From positions 48,705-112,704 of the forward strand of contig JACJZP010000009.1 of the NCBI GenBank assembly GCA_020635535.1: a DNA stretch of 64,000 nt. The letters are read 5' to 3'. Origin of the DNA: Flavobacteriales bacterium. Lineage in GTDB: Bacteria > Bacteroidota > Bacteroidia > UBA10329. Positions 53,572 through 61,810 of this stretch are shown here, one piece after another; the first letter of the stretch is position 1; each line of letters starts with the position of its first letter. The notes beneath the pieces were generated by a model that saw nothing but the letters and a program-made list of their open reading frames with translations, was not told the DNA's origin and did not search any database. The position numbers and the translations under genes were made by a program.

Positions 53572-55329
53572 GTGAAGCGAACCGCACACATATTGCTCCT
53601 GCTCCTTTTCTCTCTGAATGGGGTTTCCCTTTTTTCTCAGAACCGGGTCAGACTAATTGTGGAACAATCCGAAGCACAAATCACCAAGAAAAAGCTTTAT
53701 CGGATTGGTGGACTGAAGGAGTTCTATCCAGATTCGATAAGTGCTGTTGAGGCAATGGGGCAATTGATAAAGGGGCTTCGGAATAATGGCTATTCGGAAT
53801 CGGGAATCGATCAGCAGGTTTGGAAAAAGGATACCGCCATTGCAAAGCTCCATCTTGGGCAAGCATATCAGTTCAAAACAATTGATCACGGAAATGTACC
53901 TGATGAGGTTTTGCGTAAGATCGGTTTCAAAGACAAACAGTTTGACCACGCCAATATGAGCGGAAAACGACTGAACGGATTGAAAAACCGCATCGTACGA
54001 TTCTACGAGAACCGAGGGTATCCGTTTGCCGAAGTGCATTTAGACAGCCTGGTATTGGAAGGCAACAAGCTTACCGCACGGTTGAATCTTGAACAGAATC
54101 AGCAATTTACCATAGACAGCATCATAGTAAAAGGTACAGGTCGCATTAAACCGAAATATCTACAGAACTATCTGGGAATCAGGCCAAAATCCCTTTATGA
54201 TGAAAGTAAGATCAAGCCCATTTCAACACGGGTAAAGGAAATTGCCTTTGTAAATGAGGTCAAACAGCCTGAAGTGCTTTTCAACAATGGCAAGGCCAAC
54301 ATCTACATCTACTTGGATAAGAAAAGGGCCAGCCAATTTGATGGTATTCTTGGTGTGTTGCCAAGCAATGATAATCCTAAGAAGGTTATTGTAACAGGCG
54401 ACCTGAGCATTAAGTTGTTGAGTGCTTTCAAACGGGGCGAGCTCATCAGCCTCAAGTGGCAGAGTCTGCAACCACGCACCCAGAATCTGAACATTCAGAT
54501 CACCTATCCTTTTCTCTTCAATACGGCCTTTGGTGTGGATGGTACTTTCGAACTATACAAACGGGATTCACTTTATCTCAACCTTAGAGGGAACATAGGT
54601 GTGCAATACCATTTGGTGGGCAATGACCACATCAAGGTGTTTGCTGACATCCGCTCTACCAATGTTCTGGCGCAATCAACGCTTACCTCAACCACCACGC
54701 TGAACCCAGACAACGTGGATTCCAGAACGCAGCTTTATGGTTTCGGTTATAAGATGCAGCGATTGGATTATCGGATCAACCCACGTAAAGGGTTTGACAT
54801 TTATGCTGAAGCCAGTGCGGGCACCAAGAAGATTCTGCCAGATGCCACAGTGGAAGTAAGCAGATATGACGGATTGAAACTCAATTCATTCCAAATGAAT
54901 GCCGTTCTACAAGCGGCATACTTCTTCCCTATTCCGAACAGAAGCACCATAAAAGTTGGCTTTAACGGTGGTTACATGCGCAGCCAGAATCTGTTTGAGA
55001 GTGAAGCATTCCGAATTGGTGGGTTGAAAACGCTGCGCGGATTCAACGAAGAATCCATTTATGCCACCTTGTTTGGAATTGGAACCGTTGAGTACCGATT
55101 TCTCATCAACCAGAACAGCTATGTTTTTGCATTCTTTGATGGAGCTTACTACGAGAACCGAGCCACCAACAAACGCATCACCGACCGACCGTTCGGCTTC
55201 GGTGTAGGAATTTCCTTCTACACCAAGATCGGCATCTTCTCGCTCAACTACGCTTTAGGAAAGCAGTTCCAGAATCCAATCGATTTCCGTGCTGGAAAAA
55301 TCCACTTCGGAGTTGTGAGTTATTTCTAA
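53572..55329 (+). CDS. BamA/TamA-like outer-membrane protein
   Basis: The 585-residue protein has a signal peptide (ILLLLLFSLNGVSLFSQ) and POTRA-like modules in the first half (for example LNGLKNRIVRFYENRGYPFAEVHLDSL and IDSIIVKGTGRIKPKYLQNYLGI). A C-terminal 16-strand-type barrel has the conserved RIGGLKTLRGFNEESI loop and closes with HFGVVSYF. The FRIGGLKTLRGF motif is the L6-loop signature of the Omp85 superfamily. It is shorter than BamA and therefore more like the TamA or Toc75-V type. It may assemble or translocate outer-membrane proteins. The start is GTG at 53572. Confidence 0.9.
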   Translation: MKRTAHILLLLLFSLNGVSLFSQNRVRLIVEQSEAQITKKKLYRIGGLKEFYPDSISAVEAMGQLIKGLRNNGYSESGIDQQVWKKDTAIAKLHLGQAYQFKTIDHGNVPDEVLRKIGFKDKQFDHANMSGKRLNGLKNRIVRFYENRGYPFAEVHLDSLVLEGNKLTARLNLEQNQQFTIDSIIVKGTGRIKPKYLQNYLGIRPKSLYDESKIKPISTRVKEIAFVNEVKQPEVLFNNGKANIYIYLDKKRASQFDGILGVLPSNDNPKKVIVTGDLSIKLLSAFKRGELISLKWQSLQPRTQNLNIQITYPFLFNTAFGVDGTFELYKRDSLYLNLRGNIGVQYHLVGNDHIKVFADIRSTNVLAQSTLTSTTTLNPDNVDSRTQLYGFGYKMQRLDYRINPRKGFDIYAEASAGTKKILPDATVEVSRYDGLKLNSFQMNAVLQAAYFFPIPNRSTIKVGFNGGYMRSQNLFESEAFRIGGLKTLRGFNEESIYATLFGIGTVEYRFLINQNSYVFAFFDGAYYENRATNKRITDRPFGFGVGISFYTKIGIFSLNYALGKQFQNPIDFRAGKIHFGVVSYF

Positions 55330-55373
55330 TTGATTTTCTCAGCTCCACGCCTATTCCCTAACTTCATCGCCCA

Positions 55374-56696
55374 ATGGAATTTGCGTTTTTAATTGTTGGA
55401 TTGTTGGTCGGTGCTGCTGTAGGCTTTCTTCTTGGAAAGCGAGGCGGAACAGGTAATGCTGACAACGGTGAGCTGGAAAAACTGAAGCTGGAGAAAGCCG
55501 CTCTTTCTGAGGCCGAGAGACGGCTGACAGAAGATCGAAACCGGTTACAATCCGAATCCGCCAACAAGGATGAACGCATCAGTCAACTGAATGGCCGCAT
55601 TGAAGCATCGCTTGCCAAATTTCAAGAACAGGAGAAACGGCTGACCGAGCAGCGTCAGGAATTTGAGGAACTCAACAAACGGTTCAACACGGAATTCGAG
55701 AATCTCGCCAACAAAATTCTGGATGAGAAATCCAAGAAGTTCACAGATCAGAACAAGGAGAACCTGGAAACGATTCTGAAACCGTTGCGCGAGAATATTG
55801 AGAAGTTTGAAAAGAAAGTTGAAGAGAAATACGACAACGAACAGAAGGAACGCGCCACGCTAAAAGGCGAGATCAAGATGCTGCACGACCTGAACAAAAA
55901 GATCAGCGAAGAAGCACACAATCTGACCACCGCGCTGAAAGGCGATAGCAAGAAGCAAGGTAATTGGGGCGAATTGATCCTTGAACGAATCCTTGAAAAT
56001 TCGGGTCTGATCAAAGGCGAGGAATACTCCACGCAAGAAACCACATACAATGAAACGGGCGACAGGCTACAGCCTGATGTAGTGATTCATCTTCCAGACG
56101 AAAAACACATCATTATTGACAGTAAAGTGTCGCTGGTGGCTTACGAACAGTTCGTGAATGCGGATACGGATGAACAACGCGAACAGGCCATGAAGGCGCA
56201 TGTGCTATCCGTTAAGACGCACATCAAGGGTCTCTCCGAAAAGAATTACCACACGGCCCGCGGCCTGAATAGCCCTGAATTCGTGTTGATGTTCATGCCC
56301 ATTGAAAGTAGTTTCAGTCTCTCTGTTCGTGCAGATGATGAACTGTTCAATTTTGCTTGGGATAAGCGAATTGTGATTGTGAGCCCATCTACGCTACTTG
56401 CAACTTTGCGCACCGTGGCTTCTATCTGGAAACAGGACCGACAGACCAAGAATGCTCTTGACATTGCCGAAAAGAGTGGCCGATTGTATGACAAGTTCGT
56501 TGGTTTCGTTGAGGACATGCAGAAGATCGGTGACCGACTTCAATCCACGCAAAAAGTCTATGACGAAGGCATGAAGAAGCTTACGGAAGGAAGAGGCAAT
56601 CTGGTGAACCGGGCAGAGGAATTACGACAAATGGGTGCCAAAGCAACCAAACAACTTCCCAGCGAAATATTAGGTTTGGAGGATGAAGATCAGTAG
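55374..56696 (+). CDS. rmuC: DNA recombination protein RmuC homologue
   Basis: The 440-residue protein has an N-terminal membrane helix (FAFLIVGLLVGAAVGFLLG), a long coiled coil (about 30-195, rich in Glu, Lys and Gln) and the RmuC nuclease-like domain with GNWGELILERILENSGL, VIHLPDEKHIIIDSKVSL, and EFVLMFMPIESSF with WDKRIVIVSPSTL. Members limit recombination between short inverted repeats in E. coli; the DSKV motif recalls PD-(D/E)XK nucleases. Its end overlaps the start of the GWxTD gene by 14 bases, indicating coupling. Confidence 0.94.
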   Translation: MEFAFLIVGLLVGAAVGFLLGKRGGTGNADNGELEKLKLEKAALSEAERRLTEDRNRLQSESANKDERISQLNGRIEASLAKFQEQEKRLTEQRQEFEELNKRFNTEFENLANKILDEKSKKFTDQNKENLETILKPLRENIEKFEKKVEEKYDNEQKERATLKGEIKMLHDLNKKISEEAHNLTTALKGDSKKQGNWGELILERILENSGLIKGEEYSTQETTYNETGDRLQPDVVIHLPDEKHIIIDSKVSLVAYEQFVNADTDEQREQAMKAHVLSVKTHIKGLSEKNYHTARGLNSPEFVLMFMPIESSFSLSVRADDELFNFAWDKRIVIVSPSTLLATLRTVASIWKQDRQTKNALDIAEKSGRLYDKFVGFVEDMQKIGDRLQSTQKVYDEGMKKLTEGRGNLVNRAEELRQMGAKATKQLPSEILGLEDEDQ

Positions 56697-57942
56697 GGTT
56701 CTCGCACTTTTCTTGGTTGTTCTTATCATGGCTTCTGGTTGCTACACCGAGCGGATTTCCAACCAGAACCTATCGTATCTGTATGACCGTGATGCGTCTT
56801 TCCTTCATCCGGAGTTCAATATTCTACACAAGGATGATAGTGTAACGGAACTTCATTTCCGTATCAACTCTAACGAATTGCTCTATCTGCAACATCCAGA
56901 AAGCAAGTTCTATTCAGCGTTCTTCCGTATTAGGTATGAGGTTTATACGCAGCTGGAAAGCAAACTTCTGATAGATAGTTCGGTGGTGCTGTTTGCCGAT
57001 AGCAACTTGGTAATGGATGGAAAGACCATCAGCGGGATTCTTACGATGAAGCCAAGTCAAGTAAAACAGGCGTTACTCAAAATCGATCTGGTTGACCTAA
57101 GGAGAAATTCCCATGTTAGGCGCTATTACCAGATTGACCGTGAGAATCCCAGTTGCAGACAATTCTTCACCCTACGTTTGGCGGATAGCGGTTACCCACT
57201 TTCGCGCAGTTACGTGAAGAATGATGAAGTGGTCATTCTGAGTCATTCCAGTGGAGCAAAAAGCGCCAAGGTGCGGTTTTACCATCGGGAATTCCCATTG
57301 CCAAAACCTCCATTCTCGGTTGAAAACCCTAAGGTTTTCGATTATGAGGCCGACAGCATTTTTACGATGCAATTGGACAGACCATTCAACTTCAGACGGG
57401 AAGGATTTTACCATATCCAACTTTCGGACAGCACTAAGCACGGGTTCACACTTTACCGCTACAAAGAATCATTCCCAGAGGTCAAAACGGTGCAGGATCT
57501 GATTGAACCACTGCGATTCATAAACAGCAATTCGGAGTACAAAACGCTGACCGATGCCGATTTTCCTAAAGCTGAGGTTGACCGTTTCTGGTTGAAGCTT
57601 GCTGGCAATCAGGACCGCGCGAAACTTCTCATTCAGAAGTTCTATTCAAGGGTTGAAGATTCAAACGAGTTCTTCACATCTTACACGGAAGGATGGCGCA
57701 CAGACCGCGGCCTGATCTACCTCATCTTCGGTCCACCGAACATCATTTACAAGAACTCCGCTTCAGAACACTGGATCTATGGTGAGGAAGACAATGCCTC
57801 GTCACTCGGACTGACATTCTACAAAGTCGAGAACCCCTTCTCGGACAATGACTTCCGTCTCGACCGTTCGCCTATTTACAAGAGCAGTTGGTACAGCGCG
57901 GTTGATATGTGGCGGCAAGGCCGTGTTTACACAGACAACTGA
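56683..57942 (+). CDS. GWxTD domain lipoprotein
   Basis: The 419-residue protein has a lipobox (LIMASGC, Cys20), a beta-rich N-terminal half and a helical C-terminal domain carrying the GWRTDRGLIYLIFGPPN motif near residue 337. This motif defines the GWxTD domain, found mostly in Bacteroidota and of unknown function; several such proteins are linked to gliding or the surface machinery only by genome context. The end is back to back with the convergent PKD-protein stop (TGA and TCA form TGATCA). Confidence 0.93.
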   Translation: MKISRVLALFLVVLIMASGCYTERISNQNLSYLYDRDASFLHPEFNILHKDDSVTELHFRINSNELLYLQHPESKFYSAFFRIRYEVYTQLESKLLIDSSVVLFADSNLVMDGKTISGILTMKPSQVKQALLKIDLVDLRRNSHVRRYYQIDRENPSCRQFFTLRLADSGYPLSRSYVKNDEVVILSHSSGAKSAKVRFYHREFPLPKPPFSVENPKVFDYEADSIFTMQLDRPFNFRREGFYHIQLSDSTKHGFTLYRYKESFPEVKTVQDLIEPLRFINSNSEYKTLTDADFPKAEVDRFWLKLAGNQDRAKLLIQKFYSRVEDSNEFFTSYTEGWRTDRGLIYLIFGPPNIIYKNSASEHWIYGEEDNASSLGLTFYKVENPFSDNDFRLDRSPIYKSSWYSAVDMWRQGRVYTDN

Positions 57943-59820
57943 TCAGCGTTTCACAATTCGGATGGTGCTTGAAGTACCTTCTCCTGAAATTCTCATCAGA
58001 TAAAGTCCCGATTTCAAACCTGCCAGATTGATGGAGCTTGAATTCACAACCGTTTGGCTGAGAACTGTTCGGCCCTGAACATCCATAACTTCAAGCATGC
58101 CATTTATCGGAGTACTGAAACGGATAACATCTTCAAACGGGTTCGGATATGCCCCCATGCTTGTTTGAGAAACCTCCTCTTCCACTCCTAGTGGTGGAGC
58201 CAGATAGAAGTAATAAGATGGTAGGAAAACCATTTGACACACTTCTGCTGAACAGCCATCGCCATTTTCAATGTGAAGACAGACCTCGTAAGCACCCACC
58301 TCAGAATAATGGTGCGTCAATTCCTCATCATGCGAAACGTGTCCATCACCAAAATGCCAAGTATAACTTGTTGGATTTCCTGTGGACAGATTCTCGAAAT
58401 GAACTCCACCATTCTCAAAATCCACTATCCACATGAAATCAGCTTCGAAGTTCTCACATGGATCTGGAGTAGTTTCTACCGCAACCATGTGGCAGTATTG
58501 CGCGGTGCAGCCGTGACCATTTTCCACAGTAACACAAACTTCATAAAGACCGGCCTGAGTGTATTCATGGTTCGGGTTTTCGGCATCTGAAGTTGAACCA
58601 TCGCCAAAATCCCATTCAATACCGGTTACAAAACCTGAATACATGCCATCAAATTCAATGAGCAATGGGTTATTCCAACCTTCAGAATAAGCGAACTCAA
58701 CCCCGAATTCTGCACAAGGATTGAAGTCCTCGACACACACGCTTCTGCAGTACTCGCTTCGGCAATCATCATTGTTCTCAGTAACCAAACAAACCTGATA
58801 GACGCCTGGATGCGCGTATTCGTGATAAGGTTCAGCATCTGTGGATGTGCTTCCATCTCCAAAATGCCAGATGTGGTAGGTCGGGTTTCCCTGACTGATA
58901 TTGTCGAACTGAATACCGAGACTGTCAATGTTCTCATTCCAAATGAAATCGGCCAAGAAATCGTTACAGACATCCGCGGTTTCCACTGCCACTTCGTAGC
59001 AAGATTCGCTTCGGCAACCTCCATCGCTTTCAATTACCACGCAAACCTGATAAATACCCGCATGGTCATAAACATGGCTTGGGTTTTCATCATTGGATGA
59101 ATGACCATCACCGAAATGCCAAATAACATCATCATAATCTCCAACACTTAAGTTCTCAAACTCAATTCCGTTATCAACACTCATCGGATTGTAGCTGAAC
59201 CATGCCTCAAATCCGTCACAACAATCATTGGCCGTTGGTGGTTCTGGGGCTGGATCTTCAACACAAACTTCTCTACAGTATTCACTTCGGCAACCGCCAT
59301 CGGTCTCCATCACAAGACAAACTTGATACATTCCACCTTCGGCATATGCGTGATACGGTTCCATGTCGTTTGATGTCGACCCATCTCCAAAATGCCAGAT
59401 GTAATCATCTGCTGGAAGCGGGCCAATGTTATCAAACTGAACTCCAAGGCTGTTACTTGGATTCACGCTCCAAAGAAAATCGGCAAGGAAATCATTGCAA
59501 TCATCAGAATGCTCAACTGCCACTTCGTAGCATAATTCGCTGCGGCAGCCATCGTTACTCTCAATTACTACACACACTTGATAAATGCCAGCGGCAGCGT
59601 AGACATGATCGGGATTTTCCTGATTGGAAGTGGAACCGTCTCCAAAGTTCCAAACAATGAAATCATAACTGGCCGATGAAGTGTATTCAAACTCGATTCT
59701 GTTCTCGGTTTGAGTCGGGTAATACGTGAATGCAGCTTCAAATCCAGCACAGCAATCCTGTGCCTGAACATTGGAAACCGTGAAAAGAAAAACCAGAATT
59801 GTGAGAGGCAGGTATCGCAT
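57943..59820 (-). CDS. Secreted protein with six PKD domains and a T9SS signal
   Basis: The 625-residue protein has a signal peptide (to NVQAQ) and six consecutive PKD-like beta-sandwiches of about 88 residues each, each with WxFGDG.S and YxVCL.xE.xxGC cores and paired cysteines. A T9SS sorting domain follows (AYPNPFEDVIRF to LKSGLYLMRISG). The odd and even repeats differ: repeats 1 and 3 start with CCxGFEAxFxYxP, 2 and 4 start with NDFLADFxW. No enzymatic domain is visible; it is probably a surface stalk or adhesin. The ATG at 59820 is chosen for its signal peptide, as an in-frame start at 59883 adds a non-signal extension. Confidence 0.92.
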   Translation of the reverse strand: MRYLPLTILVFLFTVSNVQAQDCCAGFEAAFTYYPTQTENRIEFEYTSSASYDFIVWNFGDGSTSNQENPDHVYAAAGIYQVCVVIESNDGCRSELCYEVAVEHSDDCNDFLADFLWSVNPSNSLGVQFDNIGPLPADDYIWHFGDGSTSNDMEPYHAYAEGGMYQVCLVMETDGGCRSEYCREVCVEDPAPEPPTANDCCDGFEAWFSYNPMSVDNGIEFENLSVGDYDDVIWHFGDGHSSNDENPSHVYDHAGIYQVCVVIESDGGCRSESCYEVAVETADVCNDFLADFIWNENIDSLGIQFDNISQGNPTYHIWHFGDGSTSTDAEPYHEYAHPGVYQVCLVTENNDDCRSEYCRSVCVEDFNPCAEFGVEFAYSEGWNNPLLIEFDGMYSGFVTGIEWDFGDGSTSDAENPNHEYTQAGLYEVCVTVENGHGCTAQYCHMVAVETTPDPCENFEADFMWIVDFENGGVHFENLSTGNPTSYTWHFGDGHVSHDEELTHHYSEVGAYEVCLHIENGDGCSAEVCQMVFLPSYYFYLAPPLGVEEEVSQTSMGAYPNPFEDVIRFSTPINGMLEVMDVQGRTVLSQTVVNSSSINLAGLKSGLYLMRISGEGTSSTIRIVKR

Positions 59821-59881
59821 GGTTCGGTAGTTTATGATTGTCGTAATGCATGACGCAACGAACCGAAAAAGTTGCTTTGGC

Positions 59882-59913
59882 AAACAAAAAACGGGCTCCC
59901 TTTCGGAAGCCCG
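59882..59913 (-). terminator. Rho-independent terminator (minus strand)
   Basis: On the minus strand CGGGCTTCCGAAAGGGAGCCCG is followed by TTTTTTGTTTG, placed 26 bases after the stop of the 79-residue protein gene at 59939. Confidence 0.85.
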
Positions 59914-59938
59914 CCACGGAACTGATAGTCGAATTCTT

Positions 59939-60178
59939 TTAGTTCATGATAATCACGTGATTTTCAAGCACGGAATCAGAACTTTTCACCTCAACCGCCT
60001 TGCTGTAAGCAAGCACTTTGTCAATTGAACTTTGGCTTGGTGAGAACGATACATTCTCGAATTCTTCTGCCAAATAATTCATCATCTGCGATTGATACAA
60101 CAGGTCACATGGCTCATGCTCGATCAGAGCAGCCAATTGAGATTCAAGATTTTCAGGGAGAGTAAATGTTTTGGGCAT
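59939..60178 (-). CDS. Small conserved protein of unknown function
   Basis: The 79-residue protein begins MPKTFTLPENLESQLAALIEHEPCD and has no signal peptide. The middle part, NYLAEEFENVSFSPSQSSIDKVLAYSKAVEV, looks helical with a conserved FSPSQ-SIDxVLxYSKA core that I recall from other Flavobacteriales proteins. It is probably cytoplasmic. A clear terminator follows. No function can be given. Confidence 0.8.
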   Translation of the reverse strand: MPKTFTLPENLESQLAALIEHEPCDLLYQSQMMNYLAEEFENVSFSPSQSSIDKVLAYSKAVEVKSSDSVLENHVIIMN

Positions 60179-60217
60179 ATTATCATGTTTGGTTACACGA
60201 TTAATACGCTACCGAAA

Positions 60218-60904
60218 TCAATTTATTGTATCAGCAGAAAAACTTTTTTCAGTTTCCGTTCCAAACGCCTTTTCCATGCTTCTCAAATAGACATACTTGT
60301 AACAGAAAGTGGCCAACATCAATCCAGTTACAATGTCGAATATGTGATGCTGATGAACCAATACCACTGAGGCTGCTATCAATAGAGCCCAACAAGCAAT
60401 AGCAACACGAAACCACTTAATCTCTACCTGATGCGCCATTCCAAGGGCGGTCAGACAAGAAAATGTGACGTGTAAAGACGGATAAAGATTATGGGGTTTA
60501 TCTACTTCATAAAGTGTTTGAAACAAGAAGTTAAAGCCAGAAACAAATTCAGGTCGATAATAACCCAACTGACCAGGAAATGCTACGAACACAAAAGTTG
60601 AAATGAGAATAGCAGTTAGAAAACCATAGGCCAAGCAGATGATTGACTGTCCACTTTTCATAATAAGTGGCAGCAAAAGAAAAACACCAACATATGAGAG
60701 ATATACCACGATCATCCAAGGAACCAGCGGAATTCTCAATTCCCAATCCATGAACATTTCGTACCGGTGCACATTCTGAGATGCGAGTTGATTTGCAGTC
60801 AGATACATCACCAGAAAAATGGAGAGCACAATGGCTACCCATTTCCAGAATGTGAAAATGATTTCCCTATCGGGACGCTTGAAAACCGTTTCCTGACTAT
60901 TCAT
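60218..60904 (-). CDS. PAP2-superfamily membrane phosphatase (IPC-synthase-like)
   Basis: The 228-residue protein has about six membrane helices and the PAP2 active-site motifs: YPSLHVTFS with H145 (C2 motif) and VLVHQHHIFDIVTG with H187 and D190 (C3 motif). The C1 motif with KxxxxxxRP is not evident, as in the PAP2_3 subgroup that includes inositol-phosphorylceramide synthases. It may transfer or remove phosphate head groups of membrane lipids. The last helix ends with a basic tail. Confidence 0.85.
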   Translation of the reverse strand: MNSQETVFKRPDREIIFTFWKWVAIVLSIFLVMYLTANQLASQNVHRYEMFMDWELRIPLVPWMIVVYLSYVGVFLLLPLIMKSGQSIICLAYGFLTAILISTFVFVAFPGQLGYYRPEFVSGFNFLFQTLYEVDKPHNLYPSLHVTFSCLTALGMAHQVEIKWFRVAIACWALLIAASVVLVHQHHIFDIVTGLMLATFCYKYVYLRSMEKAFGTETEKSFSADTIN

Positions 60905-60930
60905 TTGGGTGTCAAATTAAATCAACTGAA

Positions 60931-60962
60931 TGAAAAAAAGCGCCCCGATCTCTCGAGACGCT
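60931..60962 (-). terminator. Rho-independent terminator (minus strand)
   Basis: AAGCGTCTCGA, loop GAGA, TCGGGGCGCTT (two G-U pairs) is followed by TTTTTTTC on the minus strand, 26 bases after the sigma-factor stop at 60988. Confidence 0.88.
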
Positions 60963-60987
60963 TCATCGCAGTTCTGTTTTCAATCCG

Positions 60988-61572
60988 TTACGCTACCAAT
61001 TTCACGTTATGATCTTCCATCAACTGGCGAAGATTAATCAGCGCGTAGCGCATTCTTCCTAACGCTGTGTTGATGCTCACTTCAGTTACCCATGCAATTT
61101 CCTTGAAAGGCATCCTTGCATAGACACGCATCAGTAATACTTCCTTCTGATCTTCTGGCAACATTGTAACCAGTTTTCTCAGGTCGGAATGAATCGTTTC
61201 CTGAATGTACTTCTCCTCACGGTTCAGATCATCACTCCCGATCACATCGAACATGTCGAACTCATCGGTTGCATGCTGCATGCGCATTTGCTTCTGTCTT
61301 CTGAAATGGTCTATGACCAGATTATGCGCAATTCGAAGCATCCACGGACGGAACTTTCCTTCCTCCATGTATTTACCGGATTTCAATGTATTTATGATCT
61401 TGAGCAGTGTCTCTTGAAAGAAGTCCTCAGCAAGATTGCGGTCTTTAAGTAGTAGTACGAGGTATGTGAACAACCTGTCTTTGTGACGGTTCACCAACTC
61501 CTCAAAACAGATCTCTTCTCCTTGAACATACAGGCGGATCAACTCCTGATCACTTAGGGCAGATAATCGCAT
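60988..61572 (-). CDS. ECF-type RNA polymerase sigma factor
   Basis: The 194-residue protein has sigma region 2 (FEELVNRHKDRLFTYLVLLL, AEDFFQETLLKII, FRPWMLRIAHNLVIDHFRR) and region 4 (LPEDQKEVLLMRVYARMPFKEIAWVTEVSINTALGRMRYAL). No anti-sigma gene lies adjacent on the minus strand. The neighbour downstream is a PAP2 phosphatase, separated by a terminator, so it appears to be expressed alone. It has a short spacer and lacks region 3, as in extracytoplasmic-function sigma factors. A direct repeat lies just upstream of the ATG. Confidence 0.95.
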   Translation of the reverse strand: MRLSALSDQELIRLYVQGEEICFEELVNRHKDRLFTYLVLLLKDRNLAEDFFQETLLKIINTLKSGKYMEEGKFRPWMLRIAHNLVIDHFRRQKQMRMQHATDEFDMFDVIGSDDLNREEKYIQETIHSDLRKLVTMLPEDQKEVLLMRVYARMPFKEIAWVTEVSINTALGRMRYALINLRQLMEDHNVKLVA

Positions 61573-61583
61573 AGCTTCACTCT

Positions 61584-61602
61584 TTAGGTTAGACTTAGGT
61601 TA
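61584..61602 (-). repeat. Direct repeat TTAGGTTA, 11-base period, upstream of the sigma-factor gene
   Basis: TTAGGTTA (61584-61591), three bases, TTAGGTTA (61595-61602) lies 12-30 bases before the start of the sigma factor, in a position typical for a regulator site. The remaining 200 bases up to the uvrA promoter show no gene. Confidence 0.55.
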
Positions 61603-61776
61603 AATCTTATTAGAGTAAAGTGCTTCCTATGCGCTGAGTTTTATCAGTTAATGCCTGCTGGGCGTCTAATACGTTAACGCGCCATTTTCTACTTATTGTG
61701 CAACAACAAAAATTTTTCTGTGCTGTTGCGCTAAACAAATATTAAAACTTTCATCCGAACGCGGATTGAGGTATGA

Positions 61777-61784
61777 TAAATTTG
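61777..61784 (+). promoter_or_regulatory. Candidate -7 box (TAAATTTG) for uvrA
   Basis: A perfect TAnnTTTG match lies 26 bases before the ATG at 61811. The sequence between is AT-rich and carries no terminator. Confidence 0.5.
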
Positions 61785-61810
61785 CAACCCTTTTAACACT
61801 TTTTGCAACG

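Noticed and set aside
57943..59820. Regularly spaced DNA repeats that could look like an array
   Set aside because: They encode PKD domains, are about 260 bases long and diverged; this is not CRISPR.
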